From an uncultured Burkholderiales bacterium (GTDB lineage Bacteria; Pseudomonadota; Gammaproteobacteria; Burkholderiales; Burkholderiaceae_C), in NCBI GenBank assembly GCA_945952065.1, contig CAMFGY010000019.1, positions 1 through 64,000 on the forward strand: a stretch of 64,000 nt of DNA, given 5' to 3'. This document shows positions 44,243-56,085 of this stretch, one piece after another. The translations under genes and the position numbers were made by a program. The notes under the pieces were generated by a model. That model saw only the letters and a program-made list of their open reading frames with translations. It did not search any database and was not told where the DNA came from. Every line of letters begins with the position of its first letter. Position 1 is the stretch's first letter.

Positions 44243-45031
44243 ATGGCTTTGCTCGCATCGATTGCTCTCGCGGCTGCAGGCGCAGGCACTGGCAATGTGC
44301 TGCCGCATTGCTCCTGGGACAAGCCCGGTGTGAACCCCTTCATGGGCGATGTGGTGGCGGCCGTGGATCGCTATCAAGACATTCCTGCCGCAACCCGCGA
44401 GCGCCTGAAGGCGCGCATGCAGAAGCGGGACTACGACGAGTTGGTGACCATTCAGCGCGACGGCATCAAGGGCCAGGCGCAGTACGGCAGCGAAATCCGC
44501 GACATGCACTTCGGTGCCAACAGTGTTTGCAAGACCGTCAGCCGGGCCAAATGGACCCAAAAGTATGAAGAGCGCGGCTTGGTGTACTGCGAGGACGGCC
44601 AGTGCATTTTGGTGCCGACCGTGTGCCGCAACGTCAGCCGCATCCAACGCCTGAGCCCCAAGGCGGCGGCCGGGGGCAGCACGGTGGCGTCTGCCGCGCA
44701 CGAGGTCACCGAGCCGCAAACTCCTTTGGAAATCGATCCGCCTGCCGCAGGCCCGGTGGCGACCACCGCACCCAGCCCGGCCAATAGTTTTTCGCAAATC
44801 GCCAGCGGCAATGGCAGCAACGAGGGCTTTGACATCAGCTCCTTGCCGCCCACAGGGGCTGGCTTTGGCGCGCCCAATCCCGGCCCTGGCGGGGTTTTTG
44901 TGCCTTCCCTGCCGCCGGGCACGGTCGAAGTGCCGCCGGTGGTACCCGGCATCCCGGAGCCTGGGACATGGGCGATGCTGATGGCCGGACTGTTTGCCGT
45001 GGGCTTTGTGGCCCGCCGACGCAGCCACTGA
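44243..45031 (+). CDS. MHFG-family PEP-CTERM protein
   Basis: A 262-residue exported protein. The mature part has the conserved block GDVVAAVDRYQDIP, then EIRDMHFGANSVCKTVSRA and GLVYCEDGQCILVPTVCRNVSRI, matching what I know as the MHFG type of PEP-CTERM protein. A Pro/Gly/Ser-rich linker leads to the C-terminal sorting signal: PEP (GIPEPGTWAML), a membrane helix and a basic RRR end. The signal is cleaved by an exosortase (EpsH/XrtA type), which is not in the window. Four cysteines may form disulfides. ATG at 44243 is chosen; earlier starts in frame are possible. Function is unknown. Confidence 0.85.
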   Translation: MALLASIALAAAGAGTGNVLPHCSWDKPGVNPFMGDVVAAVDRYQDIPAATRERLKARMQKRDYDELVTIQRDGIKGQAQYGSEIRDMHFGANSVCKTVSRAKWTQKYEERGLVYCEDGQCILVPTVCRNVSRIQRLSPKAAAGGSTVASAAHEVTEPQTPLEIDPPAAGPVATTAPSPANSFSQIASGNGSNEGFDISSLPPTGAGFGAPNPGPGGVFVPSLPPGTVEVPPVVPGIPEPGTWAMLMAGLFAVGFVARRRSH

Positions 45032-45046
45032 GGCGGACTTGCAAAC

Positions 45047-45079
45047 AAAAATGGCGCCTCAGGAGGGCGCCATTTTTTT
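45047..45079. terminator. Bidirectional terminator between PEP-CTERM and uvrA genes
   Basis: AAAAATGGCGCC, a 7-base loop, then GGCGCCATTTTTTT. Symmetric stem with A-run and T-run, placed between two convergent genes. Confidence 0.93.
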
Positions 45080-45085
45080 GCAGGC

Positions 45086-47995
<2,910 letters not shown>

Positions 47996-48250
47996 GGTCA
48001 GCAAGATGGCGAGGCAACCCGCCATCATAGGGCGGCGCGAAAAGAAGCGCGCAATCGGCCCTGGCGCAGGCCGCTGCGGGCCGTGTGACTCCTAGGGAAA
48101 ACCCTTCATCGCTCACAGGCGCAAGCCAAGCGCTCAGGCTGGCAGTTCGTCGCACGGAGCGGGCGCGGGACCGTGCGGATTCGCACAATGAGTCCAACGA
48201 AGCCCAAAACGGGTTTCGTCAGACGCAAATCAAACCCAGGAGTTCCCGCC

Positions 48251-48508
48251 ATGTCAACGCAACAAATCCTCACCAAGACCCTTTTTGTGATCGCCTCGCT
48301 GAGCGCCAGCGCCTTCTCGCAGGCCGCGCCGCAGACCGAAGTGGCCCAGCTGCCCCGGGTGGTCATCAGCGCCAAGGCCGAGCCTGCGCTGCAAGTGGTG
48401 CAACTGCCCCGTGTGGTCGTCACAGGTTTGAGCCTCAACAGCCAGATGCAACAGCAGATGCTGGCCGCCGCCAAGCCCGCCAAGAACAGCAGCGCGCGCC
48501 GTGTCTGA
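48251..48508 (+). CDS. Small exported protein with duplicated QLPRVVV motif
   Basis: An 85-residue protein with a signal peptide ending near SQAAPQT and two copies of a short motif: VAQLPRVVISAKAE (about 31-44) and VVQLPRVVVTGLS (about 48-60). The tail is Gln/Ala/Lys-rich. AGGAG lies before ATG 48251. PRVVVTG-type sequences resemble the N-terminal plug start of TonB-dependent receptors, but no barrel follows. The family is unknown to me. It is divergent from uvrA. Confidence 0.65.
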   Translation: MSTQQILTKTLFVIASLSASAFSQAAPQTEVAQLPRVVISAKAEPALQVVQLPRVVVTGLSLNSQMQQQMLAAAKPAKNSSARRV

Positions 48509-48732
48509 AGACGCGGGCAAACGCCTGCTTTCCCACGCTTGGGGATCGAGTCGAAGCGCAGCCGCTGCGCAAAGAAAGCGGCCGAGTTGCTGCGCTTCGG
48601 TTTGATCCTCAAGAACTGTCATTCCTCATGCCCGACAATGCCGGCTGATTCAATCAGCGCGTGAGGGCTGTGGCTGCCTGCCTCTGGGCAGCGCGGCGGC
48701 CCTGCGACTTCCGTCAAAGGCAGGGGAAACGA

Positions 48733-49953
48733 GTGACAGACGAAATCCGCAAGCGCAGGTCTTGGCTTGACGGCTTCATGGCCTATGCCTTGCCCAGTGG
48801 CTTGAGCGAGACCCAGGCACGCGAGCACATCGTGGTGCTGGATCAGCGCCTTTATGCACTCTGGGATCTGGGCGAAAACCTGATTTTTGCCTGGACACCC
48901 GTGCCCATGGGCTTGCGTCTGTTGGTGGCGCCGCATCCCTTGCTGACCGAGTTCAGCCAATCCGGTGGCGACCCGCAAGAAGCGCTGCGGCGCAGCCGCG
49001 TCTTGGATGAATTGCTGGCCCACCCGAGCCATTTGTCCGAAGCGCAGTTTGAGCGGGTGGCCGCTGAATTGGGCTTGCAGCCGCAGCAGATCGACCTGCC
49101 GTTTTCACCCGAGCGTGGCCTGGGCCTGGAGTTGACGGCTGCCATCGTCGCGCGCTATGGCATTCGCTTGGTCGAAGACCGGGCGGTGATTCTGTTCGAC
49201 GCGGTGGGTTTCTCGCTGCTCAGCCCCTTGCAGCAGGTGGTGCAGCTCAACAGCTTGTCTTGCTCGGTCAACGCCGCTTACGCCAAGCTGCTGGACCGCG
49301 AGATCAATATCAACTTTGCCCGCACCACCACAGGTGACGGCTTCTACATCTGGAACCGCATGCGCGGGGTCGAGGCCAATGTGGAGCTGTACCAGCTCTT
49401 GCAATTCATCCTGGCCGACAACGCCTTGGCCCGTGAGCGGGCCCAGCGCCCGGAGTCGGTGCCCAGGCTGCGGGCGGCCTTCCATGTCGGTTCGCACTAT
49501 GAGTTCTACCAAAGCGAAGGCTTGAACCCCACCTCCTTCAGCTATTTGGTCGGGCAGGTGACGATAGAGTTGGCCCGCATGATTGACCGCGCCTTGCCGG
49601 GTCAGGTGCTGGTCGGCAAGTTCAACACCTTGATGCGCAGCGAATCCAGCGGCGAGATCCAGCGCATCGACAGCATCGAGTTTGTGGAGCGCACCCGTCG
49701 CCCCCTCAAGCAATTGAATGGTTTGAACCTCGCGGGTGCCGAGATCGATGAGATCGCTTGTTATCTGACCGGGCAAAAAGACGCCCAAGGCAGGTTTGGC
49801 ATCAGCGAGTTTGAGATCAGCGACAAGCATGGCCTGCCGCACCGGGTCTACAACGCCAAGATCAATATCCACCGGCGCCAGGGGCAGCCCATTTATTTGG
49901 GTCTGCGGGAAGAAGATCTGCCGGCGTTTTCGGCCGCCCTGGTCAAACCCTGA
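48733..49953 (+). CDS. Protein with class III nucleotide cyclase-like domain
   Basis: A 406-residue cytoplasmic protein. The N-terminal 130 residues are unassigned (RSWLDGFMAYALPSGLSETQ). Residues about 145-315 resemble a class III cyclase catalytic domain: the two metal-binding Asp residues are in AVILFDAVGFSLLSP and TTTGDGFYIWNRM. The C-terminal part (about 330-405) is a small separate module. The substrate-selecting residues are not clear, so cAMP or cGMP production is uncertain and it may be catalytically weak. GTG at 48733 has AGGGGA upstream. It lies 64 bases before a second cyclase-domain gene. Confidence 0.72.
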   Translation: MTDEIRKRRSWLDGFMAYALPSGLSETQAREHIVVLDQRLYALWDLGENLIFAWTPVPMGLRLLVAPHPLLTEFSQSGGDPQEALRRSRVLDELLAHPSHLSEAQFERVAAELGLQPQQIDLPFSPERGLGLELTAAIVARYGIRLVEDRAVILFDAVGFSLLSPLQQVVQLNSLSCSVNAAYAKLLDREININFARTTTGDGFYIWNRMRGVEANVELYQLLQFILADNALARERAQRPESVPRLRAAFHVGSHYEFYQSEGLNPTSFSYLVGQVTIELARMIDRALPGQVLVGKFNTLMRSESSGEIQRIDSIEFVERTRRPLKQLNGLNLAGAEIDEIACYLTGQKDAQGRFGISEFEISDKHGLPHRVYNAKINIHRRQGQPIYLGLREEDLPAFSAALVKP

Positions 49954-50017
49954 TGAAAACGCATTCACTGCTTGTAGGATGGGGGCTCGCACGTCCTCGA
50001 CACAAGAGCCCAAGGCC

Positions 50018-53000
50018 ATGACCGAGCCGATTCCACGCGCGTCCACGCTGCAAGCCCAGGGGCAGCGGCGCAACTTGACCGTGATGTTTGCGGATTTGTC
50101 GGAATCCACCCGGCTGGCCGACGGCATGGAAGCCGAGCATTACGCGGCCATGCTGAGTGATCTGCGCGGGCTCTATCAAAGCGTGGTGCCGCGCCACGGC
50201 GGCACGGTGGTGCGCATCCAGGGCGATGGCATGTTGGCCATTTTTGGCCACCCCGAGGTGCGTGAAGACGATGGCCGCCGCGCCACCGAGGCCGCGCTGG
50301 AATTGCACCAAGCCGTGCGAGCCTTGCGCCCGCCCAGTGGTGCCGCCCTCTGGCCGCACGGGCAAAGCCTCAGCCTGCACACCGGCATTCACGCCGGCCT
50401 GGTGCTGATCGAAGCGGGCGATTCGGTGCGCGGCCGCTTTGAGCTGCTGGGCAATACGCCCAACTTCGCGGCGCGGCTCTCGGACGAGGCGGGGCCCGAT
50501 GAAATCTTGGTCAGCGAGGAAACGCTGGGCCTGCAAAGCCACTACTTCCAGACCAGCGCGCGGCGAGAGTTGCCGATCAAGGGTCGCGGCACGCCCCTGA
50601 CCGTGTATGCCATCTTGGGACGCAGCGCAATTGGGCGGCGCTTTGAGGCCAGCCTGCGGCGCGGCCTGTCGCCTTTTGTGGGGCGGGTTCAAGAGCTTGC
50701 GCTGCTGGATGAGGCGCTGGACCATGCCGCGCACGGACGGCCGCGCTGGATCGGGCTGCGCGCCAATGCCGGCATGGGCAAGACGCGCTTGACCGAAGAA
50801 TTCCTCAGCCGGGCTGCCGAGCGCAACTGCCAGGTGCACCGCGGTTATTGCGAGAGCTATTTGAGTGCCGAGCCCTTGCAGCCTTATTTGCAGATGCTGC
50901 GCTCACTGCAAGCGCAGGGTCATGCCGGGGCCGCCGAACTCTTGCAAGCCAAGCCGGCGGAGCGGCCGGCCGCTTGGCTGCGCCTGCTGGCCGAGCTGGC
51001 CCGACAGGGCCCGCAGCTGGTGTGCATTGACGACCTGCAATGGGCGGACGATGCCAGCTTGTTGCTGCTGCACCGGATGCGCAAAATGGCGCTCGAACAG
51101 CAGCTGCCCCTGCTGCTGCTGACCGCCACCCGCCCTCAGCCCACCGATGAGGCGCTGCCCGATCTGGCCGTGGCGCGCGACGCGTCCGAGCTCAAAGTCA
51201 TCGATCTGCGGCCCTTCAATGATTGCGAAGCGGCCCATGCGGTCGTGCATTTGCTGCCCGCCACCGACCCCTTCATTGCCGCTGAAATTCAGCGTCATGC
51301 CGGCGGCAACCCTTTGTTCATCGAAGAACTCTGTCATGCCCTCAAGCACGAGAGCGAAACCCGGCCCGTGCAGTCACCGCCGGTGCAGCGCGAGCAAGTG
51401 GGCCAAGCCTGGTTGTCCGCCCTGATTGAGTCTCGCGTGGCGCGCCTGCCGGCCGCCCAAGCCCATTTGCTGCGCACGGCGGCCGTGATTGGCAATGTCA
51501 TCCCGGCCTGGTTGTTGGAGCGCCTGACCGGCTGCGGCGAGCGCGACCCGGCGGTCTTGGCCCTGGCCGAACAGGACTTTGTGTTCCCCGATCGCCGCGC
51601 CGGTTTCTTGCGCTTCAAACACGGCATCACCCGGGATGTGGTTTACGAGTCGATCGGCTGGCATGAGCGCCAGTCCATGCATCGGCATGTGGCGGCCGAG
51701 CTGCGTTCGCAAACCGACAGCACGCCGCGTCAACCCACCGATGAATTGCTGGCCTATCACGGCGGCGCCGCCGGCCAATGGGAAGAGGCGGTGGTGCATG
51801 CCGAGCGGGCGGGGGATCAGGCGCTCGCTTCGTCCGCTTTGGACCGCGCCAAGAAGCAGTACCGCGCGGCCTTGGTCGCCCTGGAGCACCAAACGCCCAG
51901 TGCGGCCTTGGATGCGCATTGGGTGTCGATCGCGCAGCGCTTCGGCTTGGCCTGTGTGTTTGATGCGTCGCGGGCCGATTTACGCGTGTTGCAACATGCG
52001 GCCAAGCTGGCGCTGGTGGGTGGCGATGTGGCGCAGATTGCGCGGGCCGAGTATTGGCTCGGCTATGTCAGCTATGCCTTGGGCGATGTCAAAGCCGGTG
52101 TGCGCCATTGCGAGCTCGGCCTGCGCGCGGCCGTGCAAACCGGGGATGTAGCCTTGGGCGCACAGTTGCGCGGCACCCAGGGGCAAATTTTGGCGGCGGC
52201 GGCCGACTACCCGGCGGCGCTGAGCCTCTTGGACGAGGCGCTGGGTTTTCAGCGCCCCAAGGACGGCATTGCGGGCTCCGGCACCCTGGCCAGCCTGGGC
52301 CGCCCTTTGATCGGTCGCAGTTACTCGCTGGCCTGCAAAGCCTATGTCCTGGGTGACCAAGGGCATTTCGCTGCGGCGCATGAGGCCTTTGATGAAGCCC
52401 TGTCTTATGTGCAGGGCAGCAATCTGCCGGTGGAAGCCTCGGTGCAGGGCTGGCGTGCGGCCGTGCTGCTGTGGCAAGGGCGCTGGGCCGAAGCGCGCCA
52501 GAGTGCCGCCGAGGCGCATCGCATTGGCGGCCGGGTGCGCAGCTTGTTCACCTTCTCCATGGGCCATGCTGCGGGCGCTTACGGCGCCTGGAAAGAAGAG
52601 CGCAGCGAGGGGGCTGCGGCGGCCTTGCAGGACGCCATCACCTGGTTGGCGCCGCGTGGCGGGGCTTTGTTCAGTTCCTTCAACCACGGCTGGTTGGCCG
52701 AGGTCTTGGCCCAGCAGGGCGAACGCCAGGGCGCGCGCCAGCAAATCGCCAAGGCCTTGCTGCGTTCGCGCCAGCGCGACTGGATCGGCGTGGCCATGGC
52801 TTACCGCGCGGCGGCTCAGCTGGCGCTGGCCGAGTCGCAGCCGGAGCGTGCGCGGCGTTATCTGGCGGCAGCCGAAAAGGTGGCGGCGCTGCGCGGCTCC
52901 GCCCATGAGGCCGCGCTCAACCAGCTTTTTGCGGCGGAAATGGCCATGGCCTTGGGGCAGCCGGCCCAAGCCCTGCTGGAGGCTGCCTGCGCCGCCTTCG

Positions 53001-53059
53001 AGCGCCTGCAAATGGACTGGCATTTGCGTCGCGCCCAGCAATTGCAGGCGCAGATTTAG
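50018..53059 (+). CDS. Cyclase-domain / AAA ATPase / TPR signalling protein
   Basis: A 1013-residue soluble protein. Residues about 15-200 form a class III adenylate/guanylate cyclase domain with metal Asp residues in VMFADLSESTRLAD and VVRIQGDGMLAIFG. A STAND-like ATPase follows, with Walker A in NAGMGKTRL (about 250-258) and Walker B LVCIDDLQWADD. The C-terminal half is TPR-like helical repeats. This order is common in proteobacterial multi-domain cyclases of the LuxR/MalT-like STAND group. The start is ATG 50018. The stop overlaps the convergent MFS stop by four bases. It probably works with the cyclase-like protein before it. Confidence 0.9.
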   Translation: MTEPIPRASTLQAQGQRRNLTVMFADLSESTRLADGMEAEHYAAMLSDLRGLYQSVVPRHGGTVVRIQGDGMLAIFGHPEVREDDGRRATEAALELHQAVRALRPPSGAALWPHGQSLSLHTGIHAGLVLIEAGDSVRGRFELLGNTPNFAARLSDEAGPDEILVSEETLGLQSHYFQTSARRELPIKGRGTPLTVYAILGRSAIGRRFEASLRRGLSPFVGRVQELALLDEALDHAAHGRPRWIGLRANAGMGKTRLTEEFLSRAAERNCQVHRGYCESYLSAEPLQPYLQMLRSLQAQGHAGAAELLQAKPAERPAAWLRLLAELARQGPQLVCIDDLQWADDASLLLLHRMRKMALEQQLPLLLLTATRPQPTDEALPDLAVARDASELKVIDLRPFNDCEAAHAVVHLLPATDPFIAAEIQRHAGGNPLFIEELCHALKHESETRPVQSPPVQREQVGQAWLSALIESRVARLPAAQAHLLRTAAVIGNVIPAWLLERLTGCGERDPAVLALAEQDFVFPDRRAGFLRFKHGITRDVVYESIGWHERQSMHRHVAAELRSQTDSTPRQPTDELLAYHGGAAGQWEEAVVHAERAGDQALASSALDRAKKQYRAALVALEHQTPSAALDAHWVSIAQRFGLACVFDASRADLRVLQHAAKLALVGGDVAQIARAEYWLGYVSYALGDVKAGVRHCELGLRAAVQTGDVALGAQLRGTQGQILAAAADYPAALSLLDEALGFQRPKDGIAGSGTLASLGRPLIGRSYSLACKAYVLGDQGHFAAAHEAFDEALSYVQGSNLPVEASVQGWRAAVLLWQGRWAEARQSAAEAHRIGGRVRSLFTFSMGHAAGAYGAWKEERSEGAAAALQDAITWLAPRGGALFSSFNHGWLAEVLAQQGERQGARQQIAKALLRSRQRDWIGVAMAYRAAAQLALAESQPERARRYLAAAEKVAALRGSAHEAALNQLFAAEMAMALGQPAQALLEAACAAFERLQMDWHLRRAQQLQAQI

Positions 53060-54885
53060 GCGCTTTTCTTGCGGGCGAAAAAGGCCTCGATGTCCTCCAG
53101 CGTGCGGCCCTTGGTCTCGGGCAGCAAGAAGCTCGCGGTCAAAAAGTACACCACGCTGCAGCCCGCCCAGAAGAAGAACATCGCCGCATAACCGTGATGT
53201 CCCACGGTGGGCAAAAACACCGCGGCAATGGTGGTGGAAACAAATTGATTGATCAGCAGCGCGATGCTCATGCCATTGGAGCGGATGCGCGTGGGCATCA
53301 GCTCTGACAAGGCCAGCCAGACGCACACGCCGGGGCCCACCGCGAAGAAGGCGACAAAGGCGAAGAGGCAAGCCGTCACCCACCAGCCGTGGCTTTCGCT
53401 GGGCACCGGGCCGAGCCAGGCCTGTTCGATCTTCAGCGGAGCCTGCGCGGCGCTGGCCGGGTCGGCAAAGGGGTTCAGGTGCAGACGGCGGAAGAAGGCG
53501 CCGATCACGCTGTCGGCCTGCACCGTGTCCGCGCGCGCGATTTGCAGCACCTTCATATCGGCCTCATCGCTGCGGCGTGTCTGCACATTGCTGAAGTCGC
53601 CGTAGGAATAGGCCAGCGTCAGCTGCTGCGGCTGACTCGGGCTCGCCAGCCCTTGGGCCTGCAAAAAGGCCGCGTCCAGGCGCAGGCTCAGGCCGTCGCC
53701 CTGCACCAGGGCTTGCACGGCCGGGGCAATGTCCTGGCGGCCCCGCTCGGCCTGCCAGAACAGCAGGCCGCTCAGCAGCAAAGACAGGCAAATGCCACCG
53801 CTGCCCAGCATCAGCAAGAACTTGCGGCCTTTGCGGTCCACCAGCAGCACCGCCACCACCGTCATCAAGGCGTTCAGCAGCTTGACCGCTACATCGGCCG
53901 CATTGGCGCTGGAGCCCGGCAGGCCGGCCTGATGCAAGATGGTGACCAAATAGGCCAGGATGGAATTGATGCCGGTGGCCTGGGTGCAGGCCAGGATCAC
54001 GCAGGCCAAGAAGAAGGGAGCCAGGTAGCGACGGCTGAGCAGCGAATCCGTGCTGGCGCTGGCTGTGCTGCCCATTTTGTTTGCTGGCGATGCAGCGGCC
54101 TGCGCGGCTTGCATGTCTTGCCACTCGGCCTGGGCCTGCTCGGGGCTGCGGCTGCGCTGCAAGGTGGCCAAGGCCTCGGCACTGCGGCCTCGGCGGAACA
54201 ACCAGCGCGGCGACTCGCCCAGTGCCAAGCTGCCCACGGTGAACGTCAGGCCCGGCAGCAGGCAGATCCAGAAGATGCGCCGCCAAGCCTGGTCTTTGGC
54301 CGCGAACAGCGCCGCGCCGCCATCGCCCAAGGCCTGGGCGGCCACGCCGGCGGCCTCCACTTCGCGAGCGTAGTGCAGGCCAATCAGCGCGGCCAACACC
54401 AGGCCTATGGTCAGCAAGAGCTGGAACATGGCGGTGCCGCGGCCGCGGTTGTCGGCGCCCAGGCATTCGGCCAGATACAGCGGCACCACCACGCCGATCA
54501 AGCCGCCGCTGATGCCTTGCAAAAGCCGGCCCAGCAGCAGCGGGGTGTAGCCCTCGGCCAGGGCGATGCAGGGAATGCTCAGCGTGAACAGCGCGCCGCT
54601 GAGCACCAGCACCGTCTTGCGGCCCAGCCAGTCGGCCAGCGCGCCGGCAAACAGCGAGGAGAAAACGCTGCCCAAGAGCACGGCGGCGACGATGAAGCCC
54701 AGCTGCTGGGCGCTGAGCTTCCACAGCACCGAGGCGGTGGACTCCAGATAGGGCAAGGCACCGGCGATGATGCCGATGTCGATGCCGTAGAGCAGGCCGC
54801 CCATGCCAGCAATGAAGAGCATGTAGCGCATGCGCCAGTGCGTGGCGGGCTGGGCCGGGGTTGCGGGGAGGCTGCTCGTGCTCAT
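53056..54885 (-). CDS. Sugar-porter MFS transporter with a large loop insert (GalNAc permease candidate)
   Basis: A 609-residue inner-membrane symporter of the MFS sugar-porter family. Signatures are LADWLGRKT, GESPRWLFRRGR, VDRKGRKF and PETKGRTLED near the C-terminus. Normal family length is 450-500; the extra length is mainly one hydrophilic insert of about 120 residues (SLRLDAAFLQAQGLA to SESHG) in a loop of the C-terminal half, plus a smaller one after helix 5. It overlaps the deacetylase gene by ATGA and is the last gene of the unit. Its likely substrate, N-acetylgalactosamine, is inferred from the cluster. Confidence 0.88.
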   Translation of the reverse strand: MSTSSLPATPAQPATHWRMRYMLFIAGMGGLLYGIDIGIIAGALPYLESTASVLWKLSAQQLGFIVAAVLLGSVFSSLFAGALADWLGRKTVLVLSGALFTLSIPCIALAEGYTPLLLGRLLQGISGGLIGVVVPLYLAECLGADNRGRGTAMFQLLLTIGLVLAALIGLHYAREVEAAGVAAQALGDGGAALFAAKDQAWRRIFWICLLPGLTFTVGSLALGESPRWLFRRGRSAEALATLQRSRSPEQAQAEWQDMQAAQAAASPANKMGSTASASTDSLLSRRYLAPFFLACVILACTQATGINSILAYLVTILHQAGLPGSSANAADVAVKLLNALMTVVAVLLVDRKGRKFLLMLGSGGICLSLLLSGLLFWQAERGRQDIAPAVQALVQGDGLSLRLDAAFLQAQGLASPSQPQQLTLAYSYGDFSNVQTRRSDEADMKVLQIARADTVQADSVIGAFFRRLHLNPFADPASAAQAPLKIEQAWLGPVPSESHGWWVTACLFAFVAFFAVGPGVCVWLALSELMPTRIRSNGMSIALLINQFVSTTIAAVFLPTVGHHGYAAMFFFWAGCSVVYFLTASFLLPETKGRTLEDIEAFFARKKSA

Positions 54886-56045
54886 GGGGCGCTGTCCTTG
54901 GCTTGGGAGAAGTCGGGCTGCAGCGTCAGCGCTTCACCCTCGATGACGACGTGTTGAAGTTGCAGGTCCGGGTCGAACACCAGCAGATCGGCCCAGGCAC
55001 CGGGCGCGATGCGGCCGCGATCACTCAGGCCCAGATAGTCCGCCGGGTTGCGCGACAACATATGGGAGGCGCCGGCCAGATCGACGCCGATCTGGCACAG
55101 ATTGCGCAGCGCTTGGTCCATGGTCAGGGCGCTGCCGGCCAGCGAGCCGCTGGCCAAGCGCACGCAACCCAAGCACTTCAGCACCCGCTGCGAGCCCAAG
55201 GCGTATTCGCCGTCCGGCATGCCGGTGGCTGAGGTGGCATCGGTCACGCCATACAGCTGCGGAATCGACCGTATCGCGGCCCGCATGGCGCCAGGGTGGA
55301 CATGCTGCAAATCGGGGATCAGCTCGGCGAACTGCGCATGGGCCAGGGCCGCACCAACGATGCCCGGCTGATAGTGGTTCAGCGGCGTCATGCCGTTGAA
55401 CAAATGGGTGAAGCCCGCCACACCGGCCTCCAAGGCGGCCACCCCGTCTTCATAGCTGCCCGCCGAATGGCCGATCTGTACCCGAATGCCCAGCGCATTG
55501 AGCTGCGGGATCAGTGCCAGATGTCCGCTCAACTCCGGCGCCAGGGTCAAGACCTTGATGGGGGCAATGGCGTGGTAATGGCGCACCACCTCCAGCGTGG
55601 CCGAGCACACCACATTGGGCTGCGCGCCCAGGCGCTTGGCGCTGATGAAGGGGCCTTCCAGATGCACGCCGAGGATGCGCGCCATGCCGGAGCCGCGCGC
55701 CGGTCGTGCCTGGATGGCGGCGCTCAAGCCTTCCAGCGCATGTTCGATGGAGGCCGGGCTGGCCGTCATCGTCGTGCCCAGCAGGGCGGTGGTGCCGTGC
55801 TGCGCATGGGCGCGCGCCACTTGCGCCGCGCTGTTGCGGCCACCGTCTACCGCGCCTTCCATGATGTCCACGCCGGCAGCGCCATGCACATGCAGGTCGA
55901 TGAAGCCGGGCAGGATGAGGCGATCCGCCGCCACGCTGGGGTCTTCCACCATGCGCAGCACCCGCTCGCTGAAGTCCACATGGCCGAGCAGCCAGCCCGA
56001 AGCTGTGAGGATGCGGCCGGAAAGGCGCGAAGAAGAGGGCGTCAT
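54882..56045 (-). CDS. N-acetylhexosamine-6-phosphate deacetylase (NagA/AgaA family)
   Basis: A 387-residue amidohydrolase that removes acetate from N-acetylgalactosamine- or N-acetylglucosamine-6-phosphate. Metal and substrate motifs are present: DLHVHGAAGVD, HLEGPFISAKRLGAQ, the His in QIGHSAGS, THLFNGMTPL and the catalytic Asp in VTDATSATGMPDGEY. Sequence alone does not tell NagA from AgaA; the AgaS and AgaR neighbours favour GalNAc-6-P as substrate. The start is ATG 56045. It sits 40 bases after agaR and overlaps the permease gene. Confidence 0.92.
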   Translation of the reverse strand: MTPSSSRLSGRILTASGWLLGHVDFSERVLRMVEDPSVAADRLILPGFIDLHVHGAAGVDIMEGAVDGGRNSAAQVARAHAQHGTTALLGTTMTASPASIEHALEGLSAAIQARPARGSGMARILGVHLEGPFISAKRLGAQPNVVCSATLEVVRHYHAIAPIKVLTLAPELSGHLALIPQLNALGIRVQIGHSAGSYEDGVAALEAGVAGFTHLFNGMTPLNHYQPGIVGAALAHAQFAELIPDLQHVHPGAMRAAIRSIPQLYGVTDATSATGMPDGEYALGSQRVLKCLGCVRLASGSLAGSALTMDQALRNLCQIGVDLAGASHMLSRNPADYLGLSDRGRIAPGAWADLLVFDPDLQLQHVVIEGEALTLQPDFSQAKDSAP

Positions 56046-56085
56046 GGCGGGGCTCAGTGCAAGGAAAACAGCGCAGGTGCGGCGT

